Assembly (NCBI RefSeq): GCF_027579695.1
Contig: NC_083577.1
Location: 67,615,741-67,679,740 of the forward strand
Length of the DNA: 64,000 bases
Direction: 5' to 3'
Origin: Neoarius graeffei
Taxonomy: Eukaryota > Chordata > Actinopteri > Siluriformes > Ariidae
In this document: piece after piece, positions 23,714-36,300 of the stretch
Layout: every line of letters starts with the position of its first letter
Position numbering within the stretch: the stretch's first letter is position 1
The notes under the pieces: generated by a model
What the model was told of the DNA's origin: nothing
Seen by the model: only the letters and a program-made list of their open reading frames with translations
The model's database searches: none
Program-made: the position numbers and the translations under genes

Positions 23714-26560
23714 CCCAAATCAGACAAAGTTGGGACGGTATGGAAAAGGCAAATTAAAAAAAGAAAGCAGTGATTTCTAAACTTATTTTGGCTTGTATTT
23801 CATTGCAGACAGGATGAACACAAGATATTTCATGTTTTGTCTGGCCAACTTCACTTCATTTGCATCCATTCCTAAGTTTAAGGCCTGTACTGTAACACAT
23901 TCCAAAAAAAGTTGGGACGGGGGGAATTTAGGGCGAGAATGAGGTAAAACAATTAAATAATTATGCGATTTGAAACAGGTAATTGTAATCATGATTTGAT
24001 ACAAAATCAGTATCCAGGAAAGGCCTAGTCTTTGAGGAGCAAAGATGGGCCGAGGATCTCCAGTTTGTCAACAAATGCATGAGAAAATTGTTGAAATGTT
24101 GCAAAACAATGTTCTTCAACGAAATATACAAAGGGATTTGGATATTTCACCCTCTACGGTGCATAATATCATTAAATCAATCAAGGAATCTGGAGGAATT
24201 TTAGTATGTAAAGGCCAAGGGCGCAAGCCTAAGCTGAACACCTGTGATCTCCGATCCCTCAGACGGCACTGCATTAAGAACCATCATTCATCTACAGCTG
24301 ATATAGCCACATGGGCTCAGGATTACTTTGGCAAACTTTTGTCAATGCAGAGTTACATCCACAAATGACAGTTAAATTTTTCACATGCAAAAAGGAAGTT
24401 TTATGTTAACTGTGTCCTGAAGCACTGTCGACTTCTCTGGGCTTGGAGGCATCTGGGATGGACCATCACACAGTGGAAACATGTACTGTACCGTCAGATG
24501 AATCAGTATTTCAGGCATTTTTTGTAAGAAATGGATGCTGCGTGCTCCGGACCAAAGATGAAAAAGACCATCCAGACTGTTACCGGCAACAAGTCCAAAA
24601 GCCAGGGTCTGTCATGGTATGGGGTTGTGTCAGTGCCCTTGGCAAAGGTAACTTACACTTCTGTGATGGCAGCATTAATGCAGAAAAGTACACTGAGATT
24701 TTGGAGCAACATATGCTGCCTTCAAGATGACATCTTTTCCAGGGAGATTTCAACAAGACAATGCAAAACCACATTCTGCACACATTACAAAGGCATGGCT
24801 GTGGAAGAAGAGGGTGCCTGTCCCCTCTGTCCCCAATACAGAATGTGTGGAGAATTTTGAAACAAAAAATATGACACTGACAACCCCATACTGTTGCACA
24901 CCTTAAGACCTGTTTGTAGGAAGAATGGGACAAAATAACACCTGATACAGTGCATCACTTTGTCTTCATTCTATAAACATCTTTTAAAGGTAGACTGCCT
25001 TTCAGATTTTTCAAGTGTAGGCCATAAAAAGAATTTTCCCCGAGACCCAGCTATTTTTGTTTAGTAGACCAAAAGCTACTTAATTTGAATCACAGACTCC
25101 AAATTTTATTAGGTTTTTAAAAAAGAGAACAATTAATGAATTTCGGGCCACGTGGTCCTAAATTCTCTGCTATTTTTTCCTGCTTCACCATGACCCAATT
25201 CAAGATACTACATCATGCATCACGTGGTGGGCTTTCCCCATTTCCGCAAGGCATTGTGGGATACAAATTTGAAACAGGAGAGAAAAATGGAGGACGTGAG
25301 CGTGCGAATGAAGCATGAAAGGCCGACTACAGTAACGGAAAGCAAGGAGAAAAGACATTATGTTGTGAACGAGAGGAAACGCAGGACCAAACTAATAAAC
25401 ATTGGTGGTCAGCGAGCACCTTGGTGTGATCAGCTGTTCGTTTAGCGACAGAACGATGTAACTGTCAGTGCATGGTCAAAGGTAAACCTGTAGATGCAGT
25501 AATGCAACACTGGATGCCAGCTGCCATAAAACCCAAAAGAATAAGAAGAAAGAGAGGAAGAAGGTAAACCTGTGCATGCACACACAGACTTCCTCTGTCT
25601 GCTTGACTGCACGAAGCGAGTGATTTCATGCACATTATTTGCTTGGGAAATAATCCCCTCAAATTAAATAACTTCCCAGCCACAGAATGGCCTGTTTTTT
25701 TTTTTTTTTTAATAGATATTGCAGAAATAAACCTATCACAATGACCACATTTCAGAGGGAACAAAATTTCACCATCTCATCTCATTATCTCTAGCCGCTT
25801 TGTCCTGTTCTACAGGGTTGCAGGCAAGCTGGAGCCTATCCCAGCTGACTATGGGCGAAAGGCAGGGTACACCCTGGACAAGTCGCCAGGTCATCACAGG
25901 GCTGACAGACACAGACAACCATTCACACTCACATTCACACCTACGGTCAATTTAGAGTCACCAGTTAACCTAACCTGCATGTCTTTGGACTGTGGGGGAA
26001 ACCGGAGCACCCAGAGGAAACCCACGCAGACACGGGGAGAACATGCAAACTCCATACCGGTACAGAAAGGCCCTCGCCGGCCACGGGGCTCAAACCCGGA
26101 CCTTCTTGCTGTGAGGCGACAGTGCTAACCACTACACCACCATGCCGCCCCTAAATTTCACCAATTTTATGAAATCAAAAAGCCATCTAGCTTTAAGTCT
26201 TGCAAGCAGGAATGGCAACATTATAAAGTGGTTAATGCTTTACTGTCCCAACGTTTTTTTGAGTTTCAAATACCTTTGAGTGAAGAATTTTGGCTATATT
26301 TTGTATGTTTGTTTACTGATTGATTGCCAAACAACTACCCTGAGATTTATGCGAGTTTCAGTCCTTGAGCTTTCTGTTTTTCCCCATTAAAAAAAGTGAT
26401 GCAAGAATCAAAATTGAAATGTTTATTTTGAAAAAAAAAACCCAATAAAATTCATGAGGTAAAACATCAAATAATGTGCTGTTTTATTGTTCTGAGTGCA
26501 ATACAAGTCAAAGATTATTCAAATCATTTTCAGTTTCAGTCAGTTTTAATTTCAACATAC

Positions 26561-26594
<34 letters not shown>

Positions 26595-29500
26595 TCATTA
26601 ATTCATCTTCAGTAACCACTTTATCCTGAGCAGGGCCATGATGATGATGAGGATGATGATGATGGTGATGATGATATAGAAGATGATGATATAGAACATA
26701 GCACTGAAAGCAAACATATTTAAAAAGTCATATGCAACATATAATAAAAATAGCAATGAATAAAATAAAATCTAATTAAAGGTGACAAAATGATAAAAAT
26801 TCAACTACAGTAAATGCAAAATTTCGGCATAATGTTTATGTATGTTGTGTTCATTCAGTTTACATTTTGAAATAAAAAAAGCAAATTTATATTTTGCAAT
26901 GTTCAAAACAGGCTTTAAACATTAAATATTACAAACATCTCTCATATTTCTCCTTTTTTTTTGTTTTTCCATTATTGGTTAAGATTCATTTTGGGGCTAT
27001 GAGTAATGAACTATCTTGAATGACCCTGATGAATAATCCCAATTTCTGAGTAGTGGTAAGCAGAGAGGGTATAAAGATTTCTGTTCATCTCTGATATACT
27101 GTGAATATAGATCACTGTGTACTTTCTAAACACAGGAAGAGGATGATGGTAAAAGCGAGTGATATGGTAGCTGAAAAATTCATCAGGATTTTTCTAGTGC
27201 TGCATTTTGTGGGAATTTTTTCCCCAATTTTCCCCCTGCCAATTCCCATCCAGCAGGCAGCTTTCCTCTCTCATACAACAGCTACCAACTAGGGAGGGTG
27301 AAGCTCAACATGCACTTTCTCCAAGCTACGTGAAGCCAGTCAACTGGATTGTTTCAAACTGTTTCTTTTACTACAACACAGGGCTGCTTAAGATACTCAG
27401 AGGAAAGAGCAATATGCCTTCTTCTGCATACAAGAGCTCACAGAACCCTACTAGTGTCACTACAGGGCAGAGAGAGAATGCCACCCCTTCCACCCAGAGA
27501 GTATAGTAAATTTTGCTCCCTTGGTTTCATGGATGTCTTTGGCATTATTGAGATTAGGTGCTATGATTAAATAATATTTTAATCACCAAACATTTCTTTC
27601 TGCATACGCTGATCTCGTATTTATTGTCTCATCTCATCTCATTATCTCTAGCCGCTTTATCCTGTTCTACAGGGTCGCAGGCAAGCTGGAGCCTATCCCA
27701 GCTGACTACGGGCGAAAGGCGGGGTACACCCTGGACAAGTCGCCAGGTCATCACAGGGCTGACACATAGACACAGACAACCATTCACACTCACACCTACG
27801 GTCAATTTAGAGTCACCAGTTAACCTAACCTGCATGTCTTTGGACTGTGGGGGAAACCGGAGCACCCGGAGGAAACCCACGCGGACACGGGGAGAACATG
27901 CAAACTCCACACAGAAAGGCCCTCGCCGGCCCCGGGGCTCGAACCCAGGACCTTCTTGCTGTGAGGCGACAGCGCTAACCACTACACCACCGTGCCGCCC
28001 CCGTATTTATTGTATGTTGATAAAAAACTGAATACACAAGCTTACCAGAAAATAGCCTGTAAAATACCCTATTTGTATTTTTCACTTGGTGTTTTTTTCA
28101 TATTTGGATGCATTAGTGTTTGATTTCTAAACTTTTCAACATTTTATTTATTTATTTATTTGTAGTAATGAATTTCTTATTTTAGTGTATGCTAAGAAAA
28201 AAATAAAATGCTGTTTCCTTGTTTTCCCCTCTTCATTTTGAAATGAAAAATGAATGAACGCAACAGACAAAGACTACATGATTAGCTTTTCTTTTGTATT
28301 GTATTTGTATAGCACTTTAATATAGATGATGTCAGAAATCATGTTTAATGAAATCCAGATGTAGATCTCGATTAATATAGATATAATGCGCAAACCAGAG
28401 GCCACAGTGGCAAGGAAAAACTCCACGAGAAGATATCTGAGGAAAAAGCACTGAGAGGAACCGGACTCAAAAGCGAACCCATCCTCTTCTGGGTGACATA
28501 CAGATTCTCACAGTATACAGTCAAACAGTGAGAACACAAAATTATGAAATGTCTTTAATCACTTTGGGATTATGATTAAAATATACTTAACACTTTAATC
28601 TCGGAGGCCCCATAAGAAGGTCAAGATGTCATAGGTGTAATTAATGCTGTGGACACTCTGGTCATGTTCACACCACTTTTTGATATGCCAGTTTTGACCC
28701 TAACAATTTTTTTAGTGTAGTCTGTTAATATTGTTAGATATAATAGCTTATGACAGAAAACAAGTACTGTCAGGCAAAACAAGCCTCGTCCGGCAGCACT
28801 TATTTTATACCTATATGTTGATAATGGTAATATTTCTCAATCATCAGCTGTCAGGTTATAGTCTGATGAAAATCCATGACCTCGAGTTTGACATTTCAAA
28901 GTAATTTAAGGTCAAAGGTCATGGCGGCAACTGAAAGCCCATATGGGACTTCTTATATGTTGAGAATGGTAAACATCTGGCTGTCATGAACCATTTTAAA
29001 GTCATAGCCCTTTGAAAACCCATGACCTTCAGTTTGACCTTTCAAGGTCAAAGATCATAGTACCAAATGAAAGCCCATATGGCACTTCCTATAAGTTGAT
29101 AATGGTAAATAAATATCTGTCTACCATCAACCGTTTTCAAGTTACAGCCCTCTGAAAATCCATGACCTTGAGTCTGACCTTTCAGGGTCACTCAAGGTCA
29201 AAGATCATGGTGCCAAATGAAAGGCCATATTGGAGTTCCTATATGCTCATAATAGTAAACATCTGTCTATCAGCAACCGTTTTTGAGTTATAATGGAAAA
29301 TGTTATTTTGACCGAAAGGATGACCTTTCCAGTGACCTTGACCTTCACCTTGACCCAATTACCCCCAAAATTTAATCAGGTAATCTACAGACCATTGCCC
29401 AACTACCCTGAAAATTTGAAGTCAATCGGTGCAACCGTCTAGACGCTAGATTGTTAACAGACAGACACACAAACAAACAGACAGACAAATAAACAGACAA

Positions 29501-32500
29501 ACAAGCAAACTGCACTGATTACAAGACCTCGCCCTGCTTACTCTGTCGCAGGTGAGGTAATAATAGAAAAAAAAACTATTTCTAAAAAAAATAATTCAAC
29601 TTAGACGTATCTTAGCTGATAGTTTACCAGGGTGGTTTCTTCAATATAATGCTCACAGCACAAGGGAATTAATGTTAGTTTTCTTTTCCTGCATTTCATT
29701 TTTGCATTATGCATTATGATCACATTATGCTATCATACATTTATTTGCAGAAAGTAACATAATATTGTGCCTTGTGTGATTCTGTGGAATATAAAGTGGG
29801 AGGCTTTATACCAAATCTAGCTATCATATTATAATATATTGCAATATATTCAACTGCATATGGGTAGATCAGAGATTATTTGCGCAACTGTATATTGAGT
29901 GGGACTTTATGAGTTTTTGTATTTGTCAGATTGCTCGGCTGCTGTTTAACATCAGCACCTCTGAGAAACAGAAGTTTATGATCCTACATGGGACAGCTGA
30001 TGGTAAGTGAGAAACTCAGTCTGCCTCCATCTCACTGGAAAGCTTACAGTCCATATACACTTCTTACGTGTTTTGAGCTTAAAGGCATTGCCGACTTCGC
30101 TGAAATACTGTGCTCTCTCAACTTTTTGTGCATTGATATTGTGTGTTATATCACTCCCATTCATCATGTGGAGCAATTTTTGTAAGAAAATTTGGCACTG
30201 AAACAGAATTAATAATTTAAGTTGGTTAACTTAAAATGAATATAATAGAGAGATTAAGTTGCCCAGGGCTGCACTGACGTAAAAGCCTGATGACCATTTT
30301 AACAGTAAGTTTTCTACAACCATTCTCAGCCATATAGACAACCTTTACCTTTTGCCACCCAGTGAAGAAGTCACCCTGATCAAACCTCGTATTAGCAATG
30401 TCAGCACCATAACAAGCACCATTGTCCCCATAAGTACACGATGATCTGGGAGATATATCTCAGATTTGATAAAGTTTTCACTCACACTGCATACAGCAAC
30501 CAGCACCATGCTATAGATAGCAAAAAGGTGGGAGCATGACCCTTGCTCTGCTACTTACAAAGAACAGTTGAAGTGCAAGATGCTTGGGAAAGAGAGATAC
30601 AAGGGCTACAAAGAGCATGGAAATTTATATTCTGGTTAATTAGGCACAGTTCAAAAGTAATCAAATGTATACAGTGTCTTGCAAAAGTATTCATCCCCCT
30701 TGGCGTTTGTCCTGTTTTGTTGCATTACAAGCTGGAATTAAAATGGATTTTTGGGGGGTTGGCACCATTTCATTTACACAACATGCCTACCACTTTAAAG
30801 TTGAAAATTGTTTTATTGTGGCACAAACAATAATTAAGATGAAAAAACAGAAATCTGGCGTGTGCATAAGTATTCACCTCCTTTCGTATGAAACCTCTAA
30901 ATAAGAGCTGGTCCAACCAATTCACTTCATAAGTCACATAATTATTATAGCGGGTATCGGCAGGCCAGGCGTGCCGCAGCTCGGGCAGTTGCGGAGGCAA
31001 AAACTCAGAACTGGGAAGAGTTCAGTGAGGCCATGGAGGAGGACTATCGGTTGGCCTCGAAGAAATTCTGGCAAACCGTCCGGCGCCTCAGGAGGGGGAA
31101 GCAGTACTCTGTCTACACTGCTTACAGTGCGAGTGGGGAGCTGTTGACCTCGACTGGGGACATTGTCGGGCGGTGGAAGGAATACTTCAAGGATCTCCTC
31201 AATCCCACTGTCACGTCTTCCATTGAGGAAGCAGAGGTTGATGACTCAGAGGTGGACTCATCCATTACCCAAGCCGAAGTCACTGAGGTGGTTTTCAAGC
31301 TCCTCGGTGGCAAGGCACCGGGGGTGGATGAGATCCGCCCCGAGTATCTCAAGTCTCTGGATGTTGTGGGGCTGTCTTGGCTGACACACCTCTGCAGCAT
31401 CGCGTGGCAGTCGGGAACAGTGCCTCTGGAGTGGCAGACTGGGGTGGTGGTCCCTCTTTTTAAGAAAGGGGACCGGAGAGTGTGCTCCAGTTATAGGGGA
31501 ATCACACTTCTCAGCCTTCCCGGGAAGGTTTACTCCAGGGTACTGGAGAGGAGAATTCGGCCAGTAGTCGAACCTCAGAGCCAGGAGGAACAATGCAGTT
31601 TTCGTCCTGGTCGTGGAACACTGGACCAGCTCTGTACCCTTCATAGGGTGCTTGAGGGTTCATGGGAGTTTGCCCAACCAGTCCACATGTGCTTTGTGGA
31701 TCTGGAGAAGGCATTCGACCGTGTCCCTCGTGGTATTCTGTGGGGGGTGCTTCGGGAGTATGGGGTTCGAGGCTCTTTGCTAAGGGCTGTCTGATCCCTG
31801 TATGAATGGAGCAGGAGTCTGGTTCGCATTGCTGGCAGTAAGTCAGACCTGTTCCCAGTGCATGTTGGACTCCGGCAGGGCTGCCCTTTGTCACCGGTTC
31901 TGTTCATAATTTTTATGGACAGAATTTCTAGGCGCAGCCAAGGGCCGGAAGGAATCCTGTTTGGGAACCACAGGATTTCATCTCTGCTTTTTGCGGATGA
32001 TGTTGTCCTGTTGACTTCTTCAAACCAGGACCTTCAGCATGCACTGGGGTGAAGCTCTCGATTTACCGGTTGATCTACGTTCCGACTCTCACCTATGGTC
32101 ATGAGCTTTGGGTAATGACCGAAAGAACAAGATCGCGGCTACAAGCGGCCGAAATGAGTTTCCTTCGCAGGGTGGCTGGGTGCTCCCTTAAAGATAGAGT
32201 GAGAAGCACAGTCACTCGGGAGGAGCTCGGAGTAGATCCGCTGCTCCTCCACATCAAGAGGAATCAGCTGAGGTGGCTCGGGCATCTCTTTCGGATGCCT
32301 CCTGGATGCCTTCCTCGGGAGGTGTTCCATGCATGTCCCTCTGGGAGGAGGCCCTGGGGAAGACCCAGGACACGCTGGAGGGACTATGTCTCTCGGCTGG
32401 CCTGGGAACGCCTTGGTGTTCTTCCCGAGGAGCTGGCCAAGGTGTCTGGGGAAAGGGAAATTTGGGCTTCCATGCTCAGACTGCTGCCTCCACGACCCGG

Positions 32501-33282
32501 CCCCAGATAAAGCGGATGAAGACGAGACAAGACGAGACGAGATCCACAATCAAAGTGTCACATGATCTGTCACATGATGTCTGTATAAATCAACCTGTTC
32601 TGGAAGGACCCTGACTCTGCAACACTACTAAGCAAGCAACATGAAAACCAAGGAGCCTCCAAACAGGTCAGGGACAAAGTTGTGGAGAAGTATAGCTCAG
32701 GGTTGGGTTACAAAAAATATCCCGAACTTTGAATATCCCAGGGAGCGCCATTAAATCCATTATAGCAAAATGGAAAGAATATGGCACCACTACAAACCTG
32801 ACAAGAGAAGGCCACCCACCAAAACTCACAGACTGGGCAAGGAGGGCATTAATCAGAGATGCAAAAAAGACACCAAAGATAACACTGAAGGAGCTGCAAA
32901 GATCCACAGTGGAGATGGGAGTAGAACTGACTGAGATGGGAGTAGAACTGACTTAGATAATTTGAAATTATCTAGATGCAATATCAATTCTATAACAAAA
33001 TTAAAATTTCAAAATGAGCTTAGAAATTGTAATTGGGAAGAGGTTTATCAAAGTAATGATCCCAGTGTGGCTTATAATAATTTCTTGTACAAATATGACA
33101 GTATATACAATTCATGTTTTCCCCTTATGAGAATTAGTAGGAAAAATGCTAAATTAATTAACAAACCTTGGATTACCAAAGGATTACTCAAATCTATAAA
33201 AAAAAATAAGTCTCTGCTGTATAAAAAGGTTTTGTGTGATCCAACAGAATTTAATAATTATTCATATAGAAAAAAAAAATTA

Positions 33283-33344
<62 letters not shown>

Positions 33345-36300
33345 ATTTACCAACTGGGAGGTCCGTATCGTGAAATACCATGACTGAGGTCTTGAAAGTA
33401 CTGACCGAGGCCCTCTGGGCTGAGGTCAGTATTCAAGGCCGAGGTCACGGTATTTCACCATACGGACCGACCTTAGGCAGGTAAATCTCATCTCATCTCA
33501 TTATCTTTAGCCGCTTTATCCTGTTCTACAGGGTCGCAGGCAAGCTGGAGCCTATCCCAGCTGACTACGGGCGAAAGGCGGGGTACACCCTGGACAAGTC
33601 GCCAGGTAGGCAGGTAAATAATATATTTATTTTTTTCTTTACCAAATTCTAACAGAAAACGAGAGCGCCCGAAAGGGAAACCCGAGCCTAGGCGAGCCGC
33701 CATTTTGAATCCTCATTCACGGCTGTAATGCAAATAGTTTTCTCCTCGGTATACAAGTGCACTTCCATGGCAGGAAAAAAAATTACATTTTGCAGCCTAT
33801 GTAGTCCCCTATTTATACAAAATTGAGTCATTCAGGATTCAGCCATGTTTTTGCTTGGCGTTAGCAAGTTAGAGGTTTTTAGCTTTCTTCTGAAATGTTT
33901 TCTTTTATTTTGTCTTCCTCAGGGTAGTAAAACTCGCTTTCGCTGTGAACACTGTCGTTATCGCTATCCATGCTGTAAAATTAATGCTATTTTGAATCCT
34001 CATTCACGGCTGTAATACAAATTGCTTCTTCCTCGGTATACAAGTGCACTTCCATGGCAGGAAAAAAAAAAAACATTTTGCCGCCTATGTAGTCCCCTAT
34101 TTATACAAATAGGAGTCATTCAGGATTCAGCCATGTTTTTGCTCAGCGTTAGGCCCCGGTCACACCGCCCGAACTTTGCTGGAGCATTCCTTGAACGGTA
34201 GGGAGGGGGGGCCGAATTTCGACAACGCTCGTCACCGCGCACAAAATGGGAAAAAAAATCGAAAACACGGGCGTTGGCTTAGCGGTGCACCGCTGAAGCC
34301 GGCGTTGCTTTAGCGTTGGTTTAGCGGTAGCGAGCGGTAGCGAGCGTTGGTATAGCGGCGTTCTGCGCATGCGGGCTTTGGCTCAGCGGGGGTATAAAGT
34401 TGGTTTAGCACCAATCATAGCAAGTCTCTCAGCATCCATGGTGATACAGTTTTACTGTAACTTTGAGCAAATTCGATATAGATGAGGTCTGAACTCAATG
34501 GCAGCTCGATTCCAAATGAGCTCCTGGTCCATTTCTCCCCATATTCACGGGCGCAGATAGAGGGGGGGATGGAGGGGGATTCGTCCCACCCAGATTTAAA
34601 TTCACTTCGTTCGGTCCCCCCCACTTATAGGGAGGAAAAAACGTCTATGCTGTCTTTCTTTGCATAAGGCAAACCTCACGGAAAAATCAAAAGACTAATT
34701 ACCATTCGGTTTATTGAGGTGCATGGCAGTGTATACATAGTTGCAACAACTCACATAAAACAAAACAAAGACTGATATTCGGTTGGTTGAGCTGCGCAGA
34801 CTGCACAGGTTGCGAGCTCGAGCTTGGTTGCTATGGTAACCCACAACAAGCTTGACAGGCATATCGGGGTTGGGGTTGGTTTGCTGGCAGCTTTGTCCCC
34901 CCCATTTTTTTTGTCCCCCCCAGTTCAAAAAATGTATCTGTGCCCCTGCCCGTATTTATAGCCAAATTCTGGTCCCACTCCGACACCTCTATACCAACGC
35001 CAAACCAAAGTTCATCGCCGCCATGGATAACTGCTTCAACGCCCGACACCGTTCCAGCAACCCCGTGTCTGCTCGTAAAACGCTTACAACCGCTCCACCG
35101 AAGTTTGTGCAACGTTTAATCGCCGCCCGGGCAACGCTGGCGAAGCAGCGGTGGTCCAGCGTTCAAGATTTCTGCGTTGGCCTAGCGGACCCAAGCGTCC
35201 ACGAACTTGCGTCTAGCAGTGCCAAACTTTGACTGGGTGTTGGTGGAGCGGGGGTGAACTTTGCCGGGGCGGAAAATTGCCCCCTCCTCACCGCTCGCAA
35301 TATTTTGTGCAGCTCAAAACTTTCGGAGCGGTAGGAGGGCCCCTCGAGAAACATCAGCGGTGGCCGAGCATATACGGCGTTGCTTTAACGGGGGCCAACT
35401 TTTGTTAAACGGTGGTGAATGGTTACGAGCGGTGATGAATTTTTTTCACCGCTCCAGGAACGCTCCAGCAAAGTTCGGGCGGTGTGACCGGGGCCTTAGC
35501 AACAGTTACACGTTTTTAGCTTTCTCCTGAAATGTTTTCTTTTATTTCTTCTTCCTCAGGGTAGTAAAACTCACTTTCACTGTGAAGACTGTCGTTATCA
35601 CTATCCATGATGTAAAATTAATGCTATTTTCCTGAGAAATGCTGGCAAAAATTTATAAGATTTTTGATAATCTTATAAATAAATCTTATTAAAAAAAAGA
35701 TAAATGTTGACAAAAAATTCTACTATGTTTGTTGTTGTTGTGAACGAGCGAGTTGCCAGAGGTCCGTAACCGGGGTCCGTACCAGGATACGGACCCGCTC
35801 ACCAGCCAATCAGAGTGCAGGATTTGATGAAAACCACACCGCAAATTTTTTTTTTAAAAATATTGAATTACCTACTGAAAATTGCAAAGCAAAATTATTA
35901 TGATTCTAAACTCGAAGCAGCAAAATGAAATCTTAGAGTGACTTGGAATCTTTTGAATGAAATAATTAATCGATAAACTAATAATTCTAAATTGCCAAAT
36001 ACATTTATATGTAATGATAAAGAAATTTCTGATCCCCAACTTATTGCAAATAAGATTTGTAGCTATTTTACTAATATTAGTCCTAGTTTTGCTAAACAGT
36101 TACCGTCTTCTACCTGCATTCTACCTGCATCTTTTTTAAGTAACAAAGTGAGTGAGTCTGTTTTTGTAAATCCTTTTACCGAACAAGAAATTAAACAAAT
36201 AGCTAAATGTTTTAAAAATGGAAAGACTGCTGGTTTTGATGGTGTCAATATGACCGATGTCAAAATGAATATACGGTAGATTCATTTGCAGGCCCTTTAA

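Larger units (their letters stand above)
24988..26192 (+). mobile_element. TTAA-flanked DNA element, copy 1, with SINE inside
   Basis: TTAA is at 24984-24987 and 26193-26196. The inverted ends are AGGTAGACTGCCTTTCAGAT and a diverged counterpart ending gccatctagct. It is about 815 bp without the SINE. It carries a 52-codon ORF shared with the copy at 46976-47773. TTAA duplication fits piggyBac or Kolobok; the ends do not have the usual piggyBac CCC start. Confidence 0.85.
23712..26262 (+). mobile_element. Tc1-like element carrying nested TTAA element and SINE
   Basis: The left end after TA is accccaaatcagacaaagtt. The right end fades at tactgtcccaacg near 26250 with its terminal repeat incomplete. 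The transposase is broken (24045-24730 and beyond). A TTAA element sits at 24988-26192, and within it is a V-SINE at 25774-26152. It is related to but distinct from the 2441-4039 family (shared helix-turn-helix style, different ends). Confidence 0.82.
33346..35850. mobile_element. Unclassified DNA element with GGTCCGTA ends
   Basis: The left end has nested inverted repeats: aggtccgtatcgtgaaatac and ggtatttcaccatacggacc (33358-33470). The right end has aggtccgtaaccggggtccg and ggatacggaccc. It interrupts LINE coding sequence, which resumes afterwards. The interior has a tandem duplication (33702-33990 and 33991-35640), a truncated SINE, a Harbinger-type element and an hAT-type element. No transposase was found. 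Confidence 0.6.
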
